Shown here: piece by piece, positions 43,594 to 53,101 of the stretch
Layout of the letters: every line of letters begins with the position of its first letter
Numbering within the stretch: position 1 is the first letter of the stretch
Assembly: GCA_964632305.1 (NCBI GenBank)
Contig: CAZWBR010000009.1
Location: forward strand, 28,438 to 92,437
Direction: 5' to 3'
Origin: CAZWBR01 sp964632305
Lineage (GTDB): Bacteria > Bacteroidota > Bacteroidia > Bacteroidales > Prolixibacteraceae
DNA length: 64,000 nt
Notes under the pieces: model-generated
What the model saw: the letters and a program-made list of their open reading frames with translations, nothing else
Told to the model about the DNA's origin: nothing
Database searches by the model: none
Position numbers and translations under genes: made by a program

Positions 43594-45966
43594 ATGATTC
43601 AGAAAATTAAACGTTTCGTCTCTATTGAAGGGCCTTTCAGGAAATATCTGAAGATCTTTTGGGGTATTTTTGCGGCAGGCATCCTCTTTGTTATCTTGCT
43701 TTTTACCCTGATTGCCAATGGCGTCTTAGGGTTTATGCCAACTCTTGAAGAGCTGGAAAACATTGAGACCTCGCTGGCTTCGGAAGTCATCACCGTCGAT
43801 AACCAGGTGATCCGCAAGTTTTTCTACAAGGAAAACAGGACTTATGTTCCTTTTGAGCAGATCAGCCCCAATGTGGTTAATGCGTTGGTCTCAACGGAGG
43901 ACGAACGTTTTTACAGCCATTCGGGAATCGACCTGCGGGGATTGGTCCGTGTTTTTACCGGCGTCCTTACCGGTAATGAAAGTTCGGGGGGGGGCAGTAC
44001 CCTGTCGCAACAGTTGGCCAAGATGCTCTTCCCGCGCGAAGATATCGGCAATAAAGCCAAGCTGGCAATCCGGAAATTCCGCGAATGGGTCATCGCCGTT
44101 AAACTGGAGCGTAACTTCACCAAGGAAGAGATCATCGCGATGTATCTCAATAAGTTCGACTTCCTTAACCTGGCGGTTGGGATCAAGTCGGCTTCACAAA
44201 TCTATTTCGGGGTCAATCCCGATCAGCTTACCGTCGAACAAGCCGCCATGCTGGTGGGGATGGCCAAGAATCCGTCGCTTTATAATCCGGTCCGTCGGCC
44301 CGAGCTGACCCGGCAACGCCGCAACGTGGTGCTCTCCCAGATGCGGAAGAACGGTCATCTGACCCGCTCTGAGTTCGATAGCCTGAAAGATCTACCGCTC
44401 AGCCTTAACTACCATAAAGAAGATTTTAAGCTGACCACGGGCAGCTATTTTACCGAATATCTCCGGACCATCATGACCGCTCAGAAGCCCGACCGCGAGA
44501 GATATGCCGGTTGGCAATCCCAACAGTTTTATGAGGATTCACTGGAGTGGGAGACCAACCCGCTCTATGGCTGGTGCGCGAAGAACCCCAAACCCAACGG
44601 CGAACTTTACAATATCTATACGGATGGTTTAAAGATCTACTCGACCCTCGATTCGCGGATGCAGACCTATGCCGAGGAAGCGGTGGCCCGCCATCTGACC
44701 CAAAATGTGCAGCCACTCTTTAATCAGCGGATCAAAAGCCAGCGCAACAAACCCTTCTCTAACGATATTTCCACGGAGCAGGCCCAGCAGTTGTTAGACA
44801 ACCAAATGCGGCAGAGCGACCGTTACCGGGCCCTGAGAGATCAGGGAATGAAACCCGATGAGATTCGTTCTGTTTTCAGTAAACCGGTTGAGATGACCGT
44901 CTTTTCATGGCGGGGCGAAATCGATACGACCATGACCCCGCTCGATTCGATCAGGTACAATCTTGGGTTCCTGCGTTCGGCAATGATGACCATGGATGTG
45001 AACAGCGGCCAGATACGTGCCTGGGTGGGTGGTCCCAACTACAAGCATTTCATGTACGACATGGTCAAGAACGGGAAACGACAGGTCGGTTCAACCGTGA
45101 AACCGTTTCTCTATACCCTGGCCATGCAAAACGGCTATTCACCCTGTACCATGGTCCCCAATACCGAACATACGTTTATCCTTCCTGACGGGACGACCTG
45201 GACGGCGAAAAACTCCGGGGAGACCAAATATGACGGGCGAATGGTGACCCTGAAATGGGGCCTGGCCAACTCCGTTAACCAGATCTCCGCCTGGATCATG
45301 AAACAGTTCAATCCCCAGTCGATGGCCAATATGATGCGGAAGCTTGGAATTATCAGCCCCATCGATGCCGTGCCCTCAATGTTTCTCGGCACCTCCGACG
45401 TGACCATCTACGAGATGGTCGGGGCTTACGGGACCTTTGCCAATCACGGGGTCTATACCAAACCGGTTTGTGTGACCCGTATCGAAGACCGCAATGGCAA
45501 TATACTCTCCCGCTTCTCGCCCGATCAACATGATGCGATCGATCCTAAAACGGCGTTCTTGATGATCAACCTGATGAAAGGGGTGATTGATGAAGGGACC
45601 GGGAACCGCCTGCGCCGTAATATCGATTACGGGAATATCAGGGCCGAGATGGCCGGAAAAACAGGAACCACCCAGAACCAGTCCGACGGTTGGTTTATGG
45701 GCATCACCCCTAACCTGGTGACCGGGGTCTGGACCGGCGGCGAGTACCGCAGCATCCACTTCGAAGGATTGTCGGCCGGGCAGGGAGCCAGTATGGCGCT
45801 GCCAATCTACGGTTACTTCATGAACCGCGTCTATGCCGATCCCTCGTTGGGGATTACCCAAAACTCGCGATTCGAAGCTCCCGACGGTTTTAATGTCAAT
45901 CTCGATTGCAGTCAGGTGATGAAGGAAGATCACGACGACGATATCTCCGAAGGCGACTTCTTCTGA
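43594..45966 (+). CDS. Class A penicillin-binding protein (PBP1A type)
   Basis: A 790-residue bifunctional peptidoglycan synthase. One membrane anchor (about 22-44). The GT51 glycosyltransferase domain follows, with catalytic Glu102 in STEDERFYSHSGID and GGGSTLSQQLAKMLF. The transpeptidase domain has the acylated Ser500 in SxxK (GSTVKPF, Lys503), the SVN motif at 560-562 and KTGT at 689-692. An insertion rich in Gln/Asn (about 370-430) lies between the two. It polymerises glycan strands and cross-links stems in the periplasm. It stands alone, with its own promoter and a terminator-like hairpin. Confidence 0.95.
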   Translation: MIQKIKRFVSIEGPFRKYLKIFWGIFAAGILFVILLFTLIANGVLGFMPTLEELENIETSLASEVITVDNQVIRKFFYKENRTYVPFEQISPNVVNALVSTEDERFYSHSGIDLRGLVRVFTGVLTGNESSGGGSTLSQQLAKMLFPREDIGNKAKLAIRKFREWVIAVKLERNFTKEEIIAMYLNKFDFLNLAVGIKSASQIYFGVNPDQLTVEQAAMLVGMAKNPSLYNPVRRPELTRQRRNVVLSQMRKNGHLTRSEFDSLKDLPLSLNYHKEDFKLTTGSYFTEYLRTIMTAQKPDRERYAGWQSQQFYEDSLEWETNPLYGWCAKNPKPNGELYNIYTDGLKIYSTLDSRMQTYAEEAVARHLTQNVQPLFNQRIKSQRNKPFSNDISTEQAQQLLDNQMRQSDRYRALRDQGMKPDEIRSVFSKPVEMTVFSWRGEIDTTMTPLDSIRYNLGFLRSAMMTMDVNSGQIRAWVGGPNYKHFMYDMVKNGKRQVGSTVKPFLYTLAMQNGYSPCTMVPNTEHTFILPDGTTWTAKNSGETKYDGRMVTLKWGLANSVNQISAWIMKQFNPQSMANMMRKLGIISPIDAVPSMFLGTSDVTIYEMVGAYGTFANHGVYTKPVCVTRIEDRNGNILSRFSPDQHDAIDPKTAFLMINLMKGVIDEGTGNRLRRNIDYGNIRAEMAGKTGTTQNQSDGWFMGITPNLVTGVWTGGEYRSIHFEGLSAGQGASMALPIYGYFMNRVYADPSLGITQNSRFEAPDGFNVNLDCSQVMKEDHDDDISEGDFF

Positions 45967-45982
45967 TCCGATAGTGTTATAT

Positions 45983-46040
45983 CCGGTTATTCTCTCACGG
46001 GCCAACCTTTGGACCGGGCGGGAATAACCGGTTTTCTTTT
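45983..46040 (+). terminator. Terminator after the penicillin-binding protein gene
   Basis: CCGGTTATTC (45983-45992) and GAATAACCGG (46022-46031) are exact complements, enclose a smaller inner stem (GGCCAA/TTGGACC) and are followed by TTTTCTTTT. Confidence 0.65.
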
Positions 46041-46144
46041 CCCTGATTATTCTCTTTTCAATCCGTTAGGAAGAAGGTTCGATTTACGGTTTTTCTTCTC
46101 CCGAATCAGGAAATCCCCCTTCTCTTTATCGTATAAGGATTATA

Positions 46145-46270
46145 CCATCGCCTGATCTTCTGCGGATCTTCTGCGGTTATTCTGTGCTTATTGTGCGGTT
46201 ATTGTGCGGTTAATTACCATATAATAACCGAAAAAGATCCGTAGAACATATGCAGAAGATCCGGCGATGG
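46145..46270. repeat. Palindromic element with 11-bp internal repeats, copy B
   Basis: A 126-bp element with terminal inverted repeats CCATCGCCTGATCTTCTGC (46145-46163) and GCAGAAGATCCGGCGATGG (46252-46270), 18 of 19 matching. Inside, five exact-length 11-bp units follow: ATCTTCTGCGG (46155), ATCTTCTGCGG (46166), TTATTCTGTGC (46177), TTATTGTGCGG (46188) and TTATTGTGCGG (46199-46209). The right half carries degenerate complements of these. Its reverse complement aligns without gaps to the element at 8110-8232. The gap 45967-46932 holds this, a terminator and another palindrome, but no gene. Confidence 0.75.
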
Positions 46271-46753
46271 CCCCTATTCAGCTTCGCGGATCACTGGCCG
46301 GAAAAACTTCAGTCCAAAGACTGGTTTCTGTTCACGGATGAAAAAAGCGGGAAGCATTTCTGTCACCGGAAAAGCGGTTGCATGGCGGGATTAATGCCGG
46401 TGCCTCAAAATATCAATCGGAATAGTTGTCTGCTTTCCCGATCGGGATTGCGTTAGGTCAAAAGTTGTCATTCACGGTCTTTCATTGATTGCTTCTAATT
46501 GTCCATGAATGATCGCTATATGGCACATTCGATTTTTAAACACAACAAATAACGGGGACCCGGTTATACGTTCCGAACTTAAGTGAAAAATCCGCGTTAA
46601 GGTGCTTCTATCTCCAATACCAATGACAGAATTACCATCGACCAAATCCCCCCTGCCCACCTTTAGGAGAGCGGGACTTAACCCTTCTAAAAAATCGTTG
46701 AATAAATTCTCAAAACCTAAATGGTTTTTACAACATCCGATTAGAGAACTATT

Positions 46754-46773
46754 TCCCCCTTTGTAAAGGGGGA
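46754..46773. repeat. Short perfect palindrome in the 46-kb gap
   Basis: TCCCCCTTT and AAAGGGGGA are separated by GT, and a second GGGGGAT follows at once. It is of the interspersed short-palindrome kind. The 101-codon minus frame crossing it (46472-46777) has no family resemblance. Confidence 0.5.
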
Positions 46774-46932
46774 TCAAGGGGGATTTAGGCTGTGTGTATA
46801 TTGTTATTCAGGCTATTACGAGTCATTGATTCACATTAATACTATTGTAAGTTTTGCACCCTGTCATACTTACATCATACCCCAACTATTTTGGGGTAGT
46901 TTCCCGGAACGGCAGGTGAAGGTTGATCGGTT

Positions 46933-49509
46933 CTATTTCACTTCGATGATCCTGCTTGTTTCAACCCATTCGCCCTGATCGGTGAAGCCGGTCGCGGTAA
47001 GGCGGAAACCCGATTTCACGCGGCCCAGCGAAAATTTGACGGTTGCCTCGCCCTTCTCGTCGGTAAAGATGTTGGGAACCCACAGCGGGGTCGTGATCAG
47101 TTTAAACTTTTCATTCCCGATAGGGGTTGGGACGAAATCCCTGACTGTTTTATTTTCATAGGGGGCGAACCGGTCGGCCCGGTTCTCCGATGAGTCCTCT
47201 CCCCGCCTAAGGGTGATCTCAATAACTCCGGACGGGTTTGATGAAGTGAAACGGGCGATCTCGAACGGATCGACCCATACTTTTACATCGGCGACATCTT
47301 TGGGGGGTATAGTGTTGAGTATTGAAGCATCGGCACCTTTCTTTTGGCCATCGATAACGATGAGAGCCCCTTCCCGGTTAGGGATTGAATTGGCCCCGCG
47401 GAAGATAATCTTCCCATCGGTCAGTTCAAAAGGGCGGATAGAATTAATCACATCCATCATGCTGGTGGCTTCCGTTAAGTAATTGCTCATTGGGCTGGTT
47501 GAATTCCGGGATGCTGCTTTGCTCCGGTTGGCCGGATTGGCTTTTTCGAAATCGGGATTAGCTTCCAGGTAGGCTGTCAATCCTGCAAGAAAATCCCAAT
47601 CGGATATCCGGGGATTATTTTTCAGGTAGATCTCAATCTCTTCCCTGAAGTTTTTATTCAGAACGACATTGAAACTGCCCTTCCCGTCGCAATCGGAGGC
47701 TGAGGCGTTGAGAAGCTTCTTGTCCAGCCGGGCCGGGATATTGATCTCGAAATCTCCTTTTTCGTTGCTGCGTCCGTTGTATTGCTGAAGCGAGGAGGTC
47801 GAGATGAAGACCATGGCGTTGGGGATGGGTTTCCCGTCGTTTCCCAGAACGGTCCCTGAAACCCGGGTGGTATTCTGATAAATCGGGGCGGGTTTTGCCG
47901 GATCGATCGAGGTTATTTTACTCCAGTCGATCCCTTTTATCCTGTTGGCGATCAAAAGATAGTCCATCTTTTTTTTGCCCTCCTCAGTGAAGGAGATATC
48001 GTGGGGGAGAGGTTTTTCAAGCCCCTGGTTGATCCTTTGGATGGCGGTACAGCAGGAAGGCATCAGGGTGGTCGTGTCGGTCAGGCTCAGATTTAACTCC
48101 GATCGGACAGGGTTACCGTTGTTGCCGCTTATCCTGATCCTAACCGTTCCTTCGCTTTCCGTTCGGTAGGAGGGCTGGTCTGTTTGCAGGGTGATCCTGG
48201 GATATTCCCCTTTCGCGGTATAGACAATCCGTTGGCCCAGTAGCTTTCCTTCCCTGTCGAATATGGCCAGTTCGGCGATATCGTGGTGGAAGTTTTCAAG
48301 CGGGATATTTATTAAACCTGCCTGGTTGAGTACGAATTCGTTGGCCCAGACTATTTCTCCTGCAGAAACAGCCACGATCGTGTATTTCGTATTGCTGTTG
48401 TCGGGCGCCGGGGCTATCATGACTCCCAGGTTGCTCCCGTTGTTTTTCTTTACCGAGAGGGCTATGGCTTCATGGTCAGGGAGGGGCAGCATAGTTTTCT
48501 GCCCCTTGCCTGATTCGCTGCTGATTTGCAGGGTTAAGGGTTTGGGGTTATTGTTCAGCAAATGAAAGGCTCCCAGTCCGGGTTGAAGGGTTTGTATGTT
48601 TGTGATAACGGTGCCGTCGTCGTCCAGGATATCGGCCGCGACAGAGATCGGGTTCCCAAGCTGATCGGTAGCCTCGAATATCACGAGCTGGGGGATTCCG
48701 GCCACCAGCTTTCCCCCTTCAGGGTAAAAAGAGAGGTTAATTTTTTCGGAGAGGAGCGGGACTTTTTCCGATAGTTTGATCCCCGCGTTATCCGGTTGAA
48801 GATCGACGGTGAGGATAGCCGGTTCATCGGTGTCGGGCGATGGGGTGATTAAGGTTATTTCGCCCCTCCCGTTCTGGTCGGTCTTTCCTTTTCCTGAGAC
48901 CAATTCTTTTGATCCCGCGGTCAGGGAGTATTCGAATTTTTTACCTGAGGCGGGTTTCCCGGAGAGATCGGTCAGTTTCAGCAATGCTATTTCCCTGCTG
49001 GCCGCGGGGAGTACCTTTTTGGTGAAACTGATATTTCCAATGAGATTGATATTCTCGGGACGGCAGACTACGATATTCCCGCTAAAGATATTGGCAGGGG
49101 GTTCAGAGGCCATTTCCGGGGTATAGGCCAACAGTCGGTAATGGCCGTTCGCCAGATCGGGGGGGAGCTGCAAATATCCGCTGGCCCTTCCGTTTTCAAG
49201 CGGAAAGGCTCTTTCGGTCACGGTGTTGCCCCCTTCGTCGGCAAGCAGCAGGTTGATTGAGAGGCTGTTCAGGGAGAGATGTTTGGTGAGCTGGTTGATG
49301 ACATAGCATTTAAACCAGATGTTTTCGCCCGGACGATAGAGGGTCTTGTCGGTTTGAACCTCAACGGTCTGTATGGCGTTCTGGGTACGGTAGAAGAAGA
49401 GTTGCGATTTCAGGCGGGTGATCAGATCGTCATCCTGGGCAAAGCTTTTCAGCGGGATTGTCCCGGTAAGGGTCAGGAGAAATAGAATGATTAAAAATTT
49501 TGGTTTCAT
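46933..49509 (-). CDS. Exported MG2 / carboxypeptidase-like / TonB-plug domain protein
   Basis: From the ATG at 49509 (MKPKFLIILFLLTLTG, a signal peptide) 858 residues; the frame continues to a TTG at 49530. An N-terminal MG2 (alpha-2-macroglobulin) domain is shown by VQTDKTLYRPGENIWFKCYV and NGHYRLLAYT. Around residue 560, VSGTVLGNDGKPIPNAMVFI starts a carboxypeptidase-like regulatory domain. About 680-780 resembles a TonB-receptor plug (SMMDVINSIRPF, ALIVIDGQKKG, IPPKDVADVKVW, GVIEITLRRG). The end (DEKGEATVKFSLGRVKSGFR) is a macroglobulin-type strand. There is no beta-barrel. It is the last gene of the sigma/FecR cluster. A role in envelope interaction is inferred only. Confidence 0.82.
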   Translation of the reverse strand: MKPKFLIILFLLTLTGTIPLKSFAQDDDLITRLKSQLFFYRTQNAIQTVEVQTDKTLYRPGENIWFKCYVINQLTKHLSLNSLSINLLLADEGGNTVTERAFPLENGRASGYLQLPPDLANGHYRLLAYTPEMASEPPANIFSGNIVVCRPENINLIGNISFTKKVLPAASREIALLKLTDLSGKPASGKKFEYSLTAGSKELVSGKGKTDQNGRGEITLITPSPDTDEPAILTVDLQPDNAGIKLSEKVPLLSEKINLSFYPEGGKLVAGIPQLVIFEATDQLGNPISVAADILDDDGTVITNIQTLQPGLGAFHLLNNNPKPLTLQISSESGKGQKTMLPLPDHEAIALSVKKNNGSNLGVMIAPAPDNSNTKYTIVAVSAGEIVWANEFVLNQAGLINIPLENFHHDIAELAIFDREGKLLGQRIVYTAKGEYPRITLQTDQPSYRTESEGTVRIRISGNNGNPVRSELNLSLTDTTTLMPSCCTAIQRINQGLEKPLPHDISFTEEGKKKMDYLLIANRIKGIDWSKITSIDPAKPAPIYQNTTRVSGTVLGNDGKPIPNAMVFISTSSLQQYNGRSNEKGDFEINIPARLDKKLLNASASDCDGKGSFNVVLNKNFREEIEIYLKNNPRISDWDFLAGLTAYLEANPDFEKANPANRSKAASRNSTSPMSNYLTEATSMMDVINSIRPFELTDGKIIFRGANSIPNREGALIVIDGQKKGADASILNTIPPKDVADVKVWVDPFEIARFTSSNPSGVIEITLRRGEDSSENRADRFAPYENKTVRDFVPTPIGNEKFKLITTPLWVPNIFTDEKGEATVKFSLGRVKSGFRLTATGFTDQGEWVETSRIIEVK

Positions 49510-49530
49510 AGTGCAGCGCATTAGTTTCAA

Positions 49531-51027
49531 TCAATCTGTCAGTTCCGGTGTTTCTGAGGAGGGATTGGCATTGCGGATCGCATTGCTCAGGTCCTCGTCC
49601 GGTCTGATAATATTATAGTTTCCCCAGAAATCCGGGTCGTAGGGGCCAATAAAGTCGGAGAAGATATCGTCGGCCCTGAACATGCCGTCGGGGCCAAAGC
49701 GGGCCTTACGAGGGTAGGTATATTGTTGAGTGACTAAGATATCGGTGGTGCTGCGATACTCGGTCTTAAAGATTCTTTTTTGACGGATCTGGAAGACGAC
49801 ATCGCTTCGGGCGGAAAAGAACTGCCATTTCCCGTTGTAGTAACGGTAGTTGACTGAATAATCAGCCTGTTCGGGACGGGTCTCATAACCGTGGGGTTCC
49901 TGTCTGATAAAGGTCTCACCGTTTAATTTCAGGCTTTTCTTATCAAATCCGAAATCGGCGCTGACTAAGGCGTACGACTCGGAGTCGATCAGAAATTTAC
50001 CGTGAAAACAGGGAAAATCGACATCCTCTTTGCGGTTAAAGCGGATGACCCAGGTGACCCGATTGTCCAGTATGACGGGCTGATCGAACTTGTACTCGTA
50101 CAGGTGCTCGAACTCGGGGGAGAGGAAAGATTCCATTGTTTTGACGACATCGAGTTTGTTGATGTACCAAGGGCCGCCCTGCATTTTAAGGTTGATGTTG
50201 TGCGATGATTTGTTCAGATTTTGTTTTCGTCCTTTCAGGAAACGGACACGGTCGTCGGCATCGCTCTGGTAGGAGGCTTTCAGTATCTCCATCACGGCTT
50301 CCCATACATCGAGGTACCGGTTGTCCTGGGTGACGGTCTCCCGATAGAAGGTGATCATCAGTTGAGGGTCCGCTTCGTAGTTCTCAGCAATATTTCTTCT
50401 GAAATTCCTTAGTATTTCCTGTGGGACGACCGGCCTGACCTCGATCTCCCTGAGGCGGATGGAAACCGGTTCGAGTTTTATAGCCACAGTCGTGAGGGTG
50501 TCGGACGGAGTGAACCGGTTCTCGAGGTAACCCAGGCACCTGACCTGGATCGTTTTCTCTTTTAGCCGGGAAGGGATGATCAGGTCGAAGCGCCCGTCCT
50601 GATTGGTCATGGTGCCGATACTCTCTCCGGCGATGGAGACGGAGGCATAGGGGATAGGAGTTCGTTCCCTGGCATCGGTCACAATGCCGGTCAGTTTCAG
50701 TGGCGTCTTTTCGTTTCGGGTGATGATGATCTGGTTATCGACGATCTCGATAAGATAATCAGGAGGGGGGAGGATTTCTTTCAGAAGATCGCCTAACGGG
50801 ATACTCTCATGATGGATCGATTGCCGGTCCTGGGGCAGGATATCCGGATTATAGGAGAAAAAGAGGTTGTTTTCGTCGACCACTCTTTCAAGAATCTCTT
50901 CGGCAGTGGCATCACTGACCTGGAGGGTAATTCTTCGCTCAAGTAACGTCATGACGTCCTGAGCCGACAACTGCCATCGAAACAGACAAATAAAAACAAG
51001 TATAATGCCTCCTCGTATAAGCAACAT
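49531..51027 (-). CDS. STN and carboxypeptidase-like regulatory domain protein without beta-barrel
   Basis: A 498-residue exported protein (MLLIRGGIILVFICLFRW signal). Residues of about 30-105 form an STN (secretin/TonB N-terminal) domain (TAEEILERVVDENNLFFSYN, PDYLIEIVDNQIIITR). About 110-195 is a carboxypeptidase-like regulatory domain (LTGIVTDARERTPIPYASVS). The last ~300 residues are beta-rich but too short for a TonB barrel. STN domains normally signal to FecR-type anti-sigma factors from receptors; here the carrier is not a receptor. It lies between fecR and the MG2/plug gene and is immediately adjacent to the latter. Confidence 0.82.
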   Translation of the reverse strand: MLLIRGGIILVFICLFRWQLSAQDVMTLLERRITLQVSDATAEEILERVVDENNLFFSYNPDILPQDRQSIHHESIPLGDLLKEILPPPDYLIEIVDNQIIITRNEKTPLKLTGIVTDARERTPIPYASVSIAGESIGTMTNQDGRFDLIIPSRLKEKTIQVRCLGYLENRFTPSDTLTTVAIKLEPVSIRLREIEVRPVVPQEILRNFRRNIAENYEADPQLMITFYRETVTQDNRYLDVWEAVMEILKASYQSDADDRVRFLKGRKQNLNKSSHNINLKMQGGPWYINKLDVVKTMESFLSPEFEHLYEYKFDQPVILDNRVTWVIRFNRKEDVDFPCFHGKFLIDSESYALVSADFGFDKKSLKLNGETFIRQEPHGYETRPEQADYSVNYRYYNGKWQFFSARSDVVFQIRQKRIFKTEYRSTTDILVTQQYTYPRKARFGPDGMFRADDIFSDFIGPYDPDFWGNYNIIRPDEDLSNAIRNANPSSETPELTD

Positions 51028-51090
51028 AGCTTAAAAGATATTTTTCTGTCGTTCGTGATGCAGGAGGTCAGGCTACTGTAACGGGGAGCG

Positions 51091-52098
51091 TCATCTCTTT
51101 CGTGCGAAGACGATATGGTGGTCGGACCTGGTTACAGAAAGGTTATGAGTTCGTGCGATCACATCGACGATATAGTCAATTTGTAAATTTTCAAAGTTCG
51201 CGGTATAAGGGATCGTGGAGATATCGGATTCGGTCACTGATATCTCTACGTGATAGATATTTTCGAGTTGCCCGAATGCTTCCGCGAGTGGCGTTCTTTG
51301 GAAATTGATCTCTTTGGTGACCCAAGAGAGGTAGTTTGGAGAAAGATTATCGCTTTCAATAATATCGCCTGAAGCGAGCAGGATCTTTCCGCTTTTCCCG
51401 GCTGGCAGAACGGCCTTGTTGGGCTCTTTCTTTGTGGTGTTTTTTTCGGTGAGCCTTACTTTCCCGCTTTCAACATTGACCTCGACCATGGGTCGTCCGG
51501 GGTAGGCCGATACATTAAACGTTGTGCCAAGGACTTCGACGGAAGCGCCGTTCGTATCGATGATGAAAGGGCAGGAGCTGTCGTGGGCCACTTCGAAGAA
51601 GGCTTCGCCCGAAAGGGCGATCCGTCGTTCGTTGGCCGGAAAAGCTTCAGGGTATTCCAGTTTCGTGTTGGCGTTAAGGCTGACCGTGGAGCCATCGGGG
51701 AGATTAACCCGGGTGATTTCGTCAGGATGAGCCGTGGTGGCGACCGTGATTATTTTTGCGGCAGCGATAGGTTGGTTGTCCGGTTTGTTAAGTAAATAAC
51801 GGGCCGTAAAAGCTATACCCAGAACCAGCACCACTATAGCAGCATAGCTGAGGACTGAGCGGATCAAATGGATGGTGCGGATATGCGGGGCAGCGATCTT
51901 GTTTTGGAGTTTGTTCCAGGCCAGATCGGTGTCGGAGGCTTCGTGGCAATAAGCGGTTCCAAGCAGTTCCCAGGTTTGCTCAAAATCGTAAAAACCATCT
52001 GCTTCATCGGGAGATGGGGCCTTGGAGCCCGGTTCCCCGTTGAGGAAGGCGGTCCATCGGAGTTCTTTTTCTGAAGGTGTATGATCTTCTCTTTTCAC
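51091..52098 (-). CDS. FecR family anti-sigma/sigma regulator
   Basis: A 335-residue protein: cytoplasmic part 1 to about 80, one membrane helix (VLSYAAIVVLVLGIAFTARY), then a periplasmic FecR domain (TTAHPDEITRVNLPDGSTVS, NERRIALSGEAFFEVAHD, VEVLGTTFNVSAYPG). It ends with a DUF4974-type segment (NFQRTPLAEAFGQLENIYHV, DYIVDVIARTHNLSV). FecR proteins transmit a signal from an STN domain in the periplasm to the partner sigma factor. It lies about 110 bases behind the sigma gene and 63 bases before the STN-protein gene. Confidence 0.93.
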   Translation of the reverse strand: MKREDHTPSEKELRWTAFLNGEPGSKAPSPDEADGFYDFEQTWELLGTAYCHEASDTDLAWNKLQNKIAAPHIRTIHLIRSVLSYAAIVVLVLGIAFTARYLLNKPDNQPIAAAKIITVATTAHPDEITRVNLPDGSTVSLNANTKLEYPEAFPANERRIALSGEAFFEVAHDSSCPFIIDTNGASVEVLGTTFNVSAYPGRPMVEVNVESGKVRLTEKNTTKKEPNKAVLPAGKSGKILLASGDIIESDNLSPNYLSWVTKEINFQRTPLAEAFGQLENIYHVEISVTESDISTIPYTANFENLQIDYIVDVIARTHNLSVTRSDHHIVFARKR

Positions 52099-52207
52099 GA
52101 TTTTGTTGCTTTATATGGTTGACATAGATGAAGTTCAGATTCTGTCCGCTTGTAAAGGGTTACAGAGGGAGACTTCATCGTTCAGTATGTAAATGACAAA
52201 CAAATGA

Positions 52208-52789
52208 TTAAATACCCTTATTTCGAATAAGAAAAAAGAGCATTAAATTTCTATAGTCTTTTAATGTATCGCGCAAATATTTTAACGCGAGGGTCATTTG
52301 GGCTTCCACTGTTTTGACCGAGAGTCCGAGCCGCTCGGCAATCTCGCGGTATTTTAATCCTTCTTCGCGGGCCAGTCTGAAGATTTCCTGCCGTTTATCG
52401 GGGAGGGTGGCTATCGCGACTTCGATTCGGTGGAGCAACCCTATTTCAGGGAAAAATTCGTTGTAATCGGTTCTGTCTGATTCGCGATTGATAACCGATT
52501 TGCAATAGCTGCTCTTGATCTTCTCATGATCGAGAAAATTCAGGCAGTGATTCTTCACCGACCGGAACAGGTAATTCTGCAAAGAGGTGGTGATGATGAT
52601 CTCATGGCGTTTTTGCCATAATCGAAGATATACATCCTGGACAACATTTTCGGCTATTGCCATATCGCTCAGAAAGCGGAAAGCATAGGCCATCAATGGC
52701 TTATAATACTGCCGGAAAACAGTCTCATAAGCTTTTTGGTCGTCATGACGGATCGCATCGAACAGATATTTCTCGTCTCCGGTGGACAT
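52208..52789 (-). CDS. ECF RNA polymerase sigma factor (Bacteroidota FecI-like)
   Basis: A 193-residue sigma-70 family factor. Sigma region 2 covers about 20-90 (YKPLMAYAFRFL, AENVVQDVYLRLWQKR); region 4 covers about 125-180 with the helix-turn-helix LKYREIAERLGLSVKTVEAQ. Region 3 is missing, as in ECF factors. It is the first gene of the cluster with fecR and is presumably held inactive or activated by FecR. Its targets probably include the two downstream envelope-protein genes (inference). Confidence 0.94.
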   Translation of the reverse strand: MSTGDEKYLFDAIRHDDQKAYETVFRQYYKPLMAYAFRFLSDMAIAENVVQDVYLRLWQKRHEIIITTSLQNYLFRSVKNHCLNFLDHEKIKSSYCKSVINRESDRTDYNEFFPEIGLLHRIEVAIATLPDKRQEIFRLAREEGLKYREIAERLGLSVKTVEAQMTLALKYLRDTLKDYRNLMLFFLIRNKGI

Positions 52790-53044
52790 CGGGTTTGTTA
52801 AGATAGTGTAATATTAACATATTGACCGGCAATTACCAATATACCCCTAATAAAAATTTGTTATAATTGAGATTTGCAGTTTTTGAAGGGAGCAAATCTT
52901 CGGTCCGGCGTAGGGATCAGGATGAAAAAGGTTGTTTTTGGGGACCGGATTCAGTTGGAAGGATGTTGGGGTCATCCTAAGTTTCACATTATTAGAGGTT
53001 AGGCTTGTGTGTGAAGCTTCTTTTCATTTTTTGGGAAAAATATT

Positions 53045-53073
53045 TTTGCGATACGAAAATTGATTTATCTTTG
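53045..53073 (+). promoter_or_regulatory. Promoter of tRNA-Leu
   Basis: TTTG (53045-53048), a 17-base spacer and TATCTTTG (53066-53073): both boxes match the Bacteroidota consensus. Transcription would start about 20 bases before the tRNA. Confidence 0.7.
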
Positions 53074-53101
53074 TGCCGCACTTGAGAAAAGTGATCTACC
53101 T

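Noticed and set aside
46472..46777. 101-codon minus frame in the 46-kb gap
   Set aside because: It crosses a perfect short palindrome and has no similarity to a known family.
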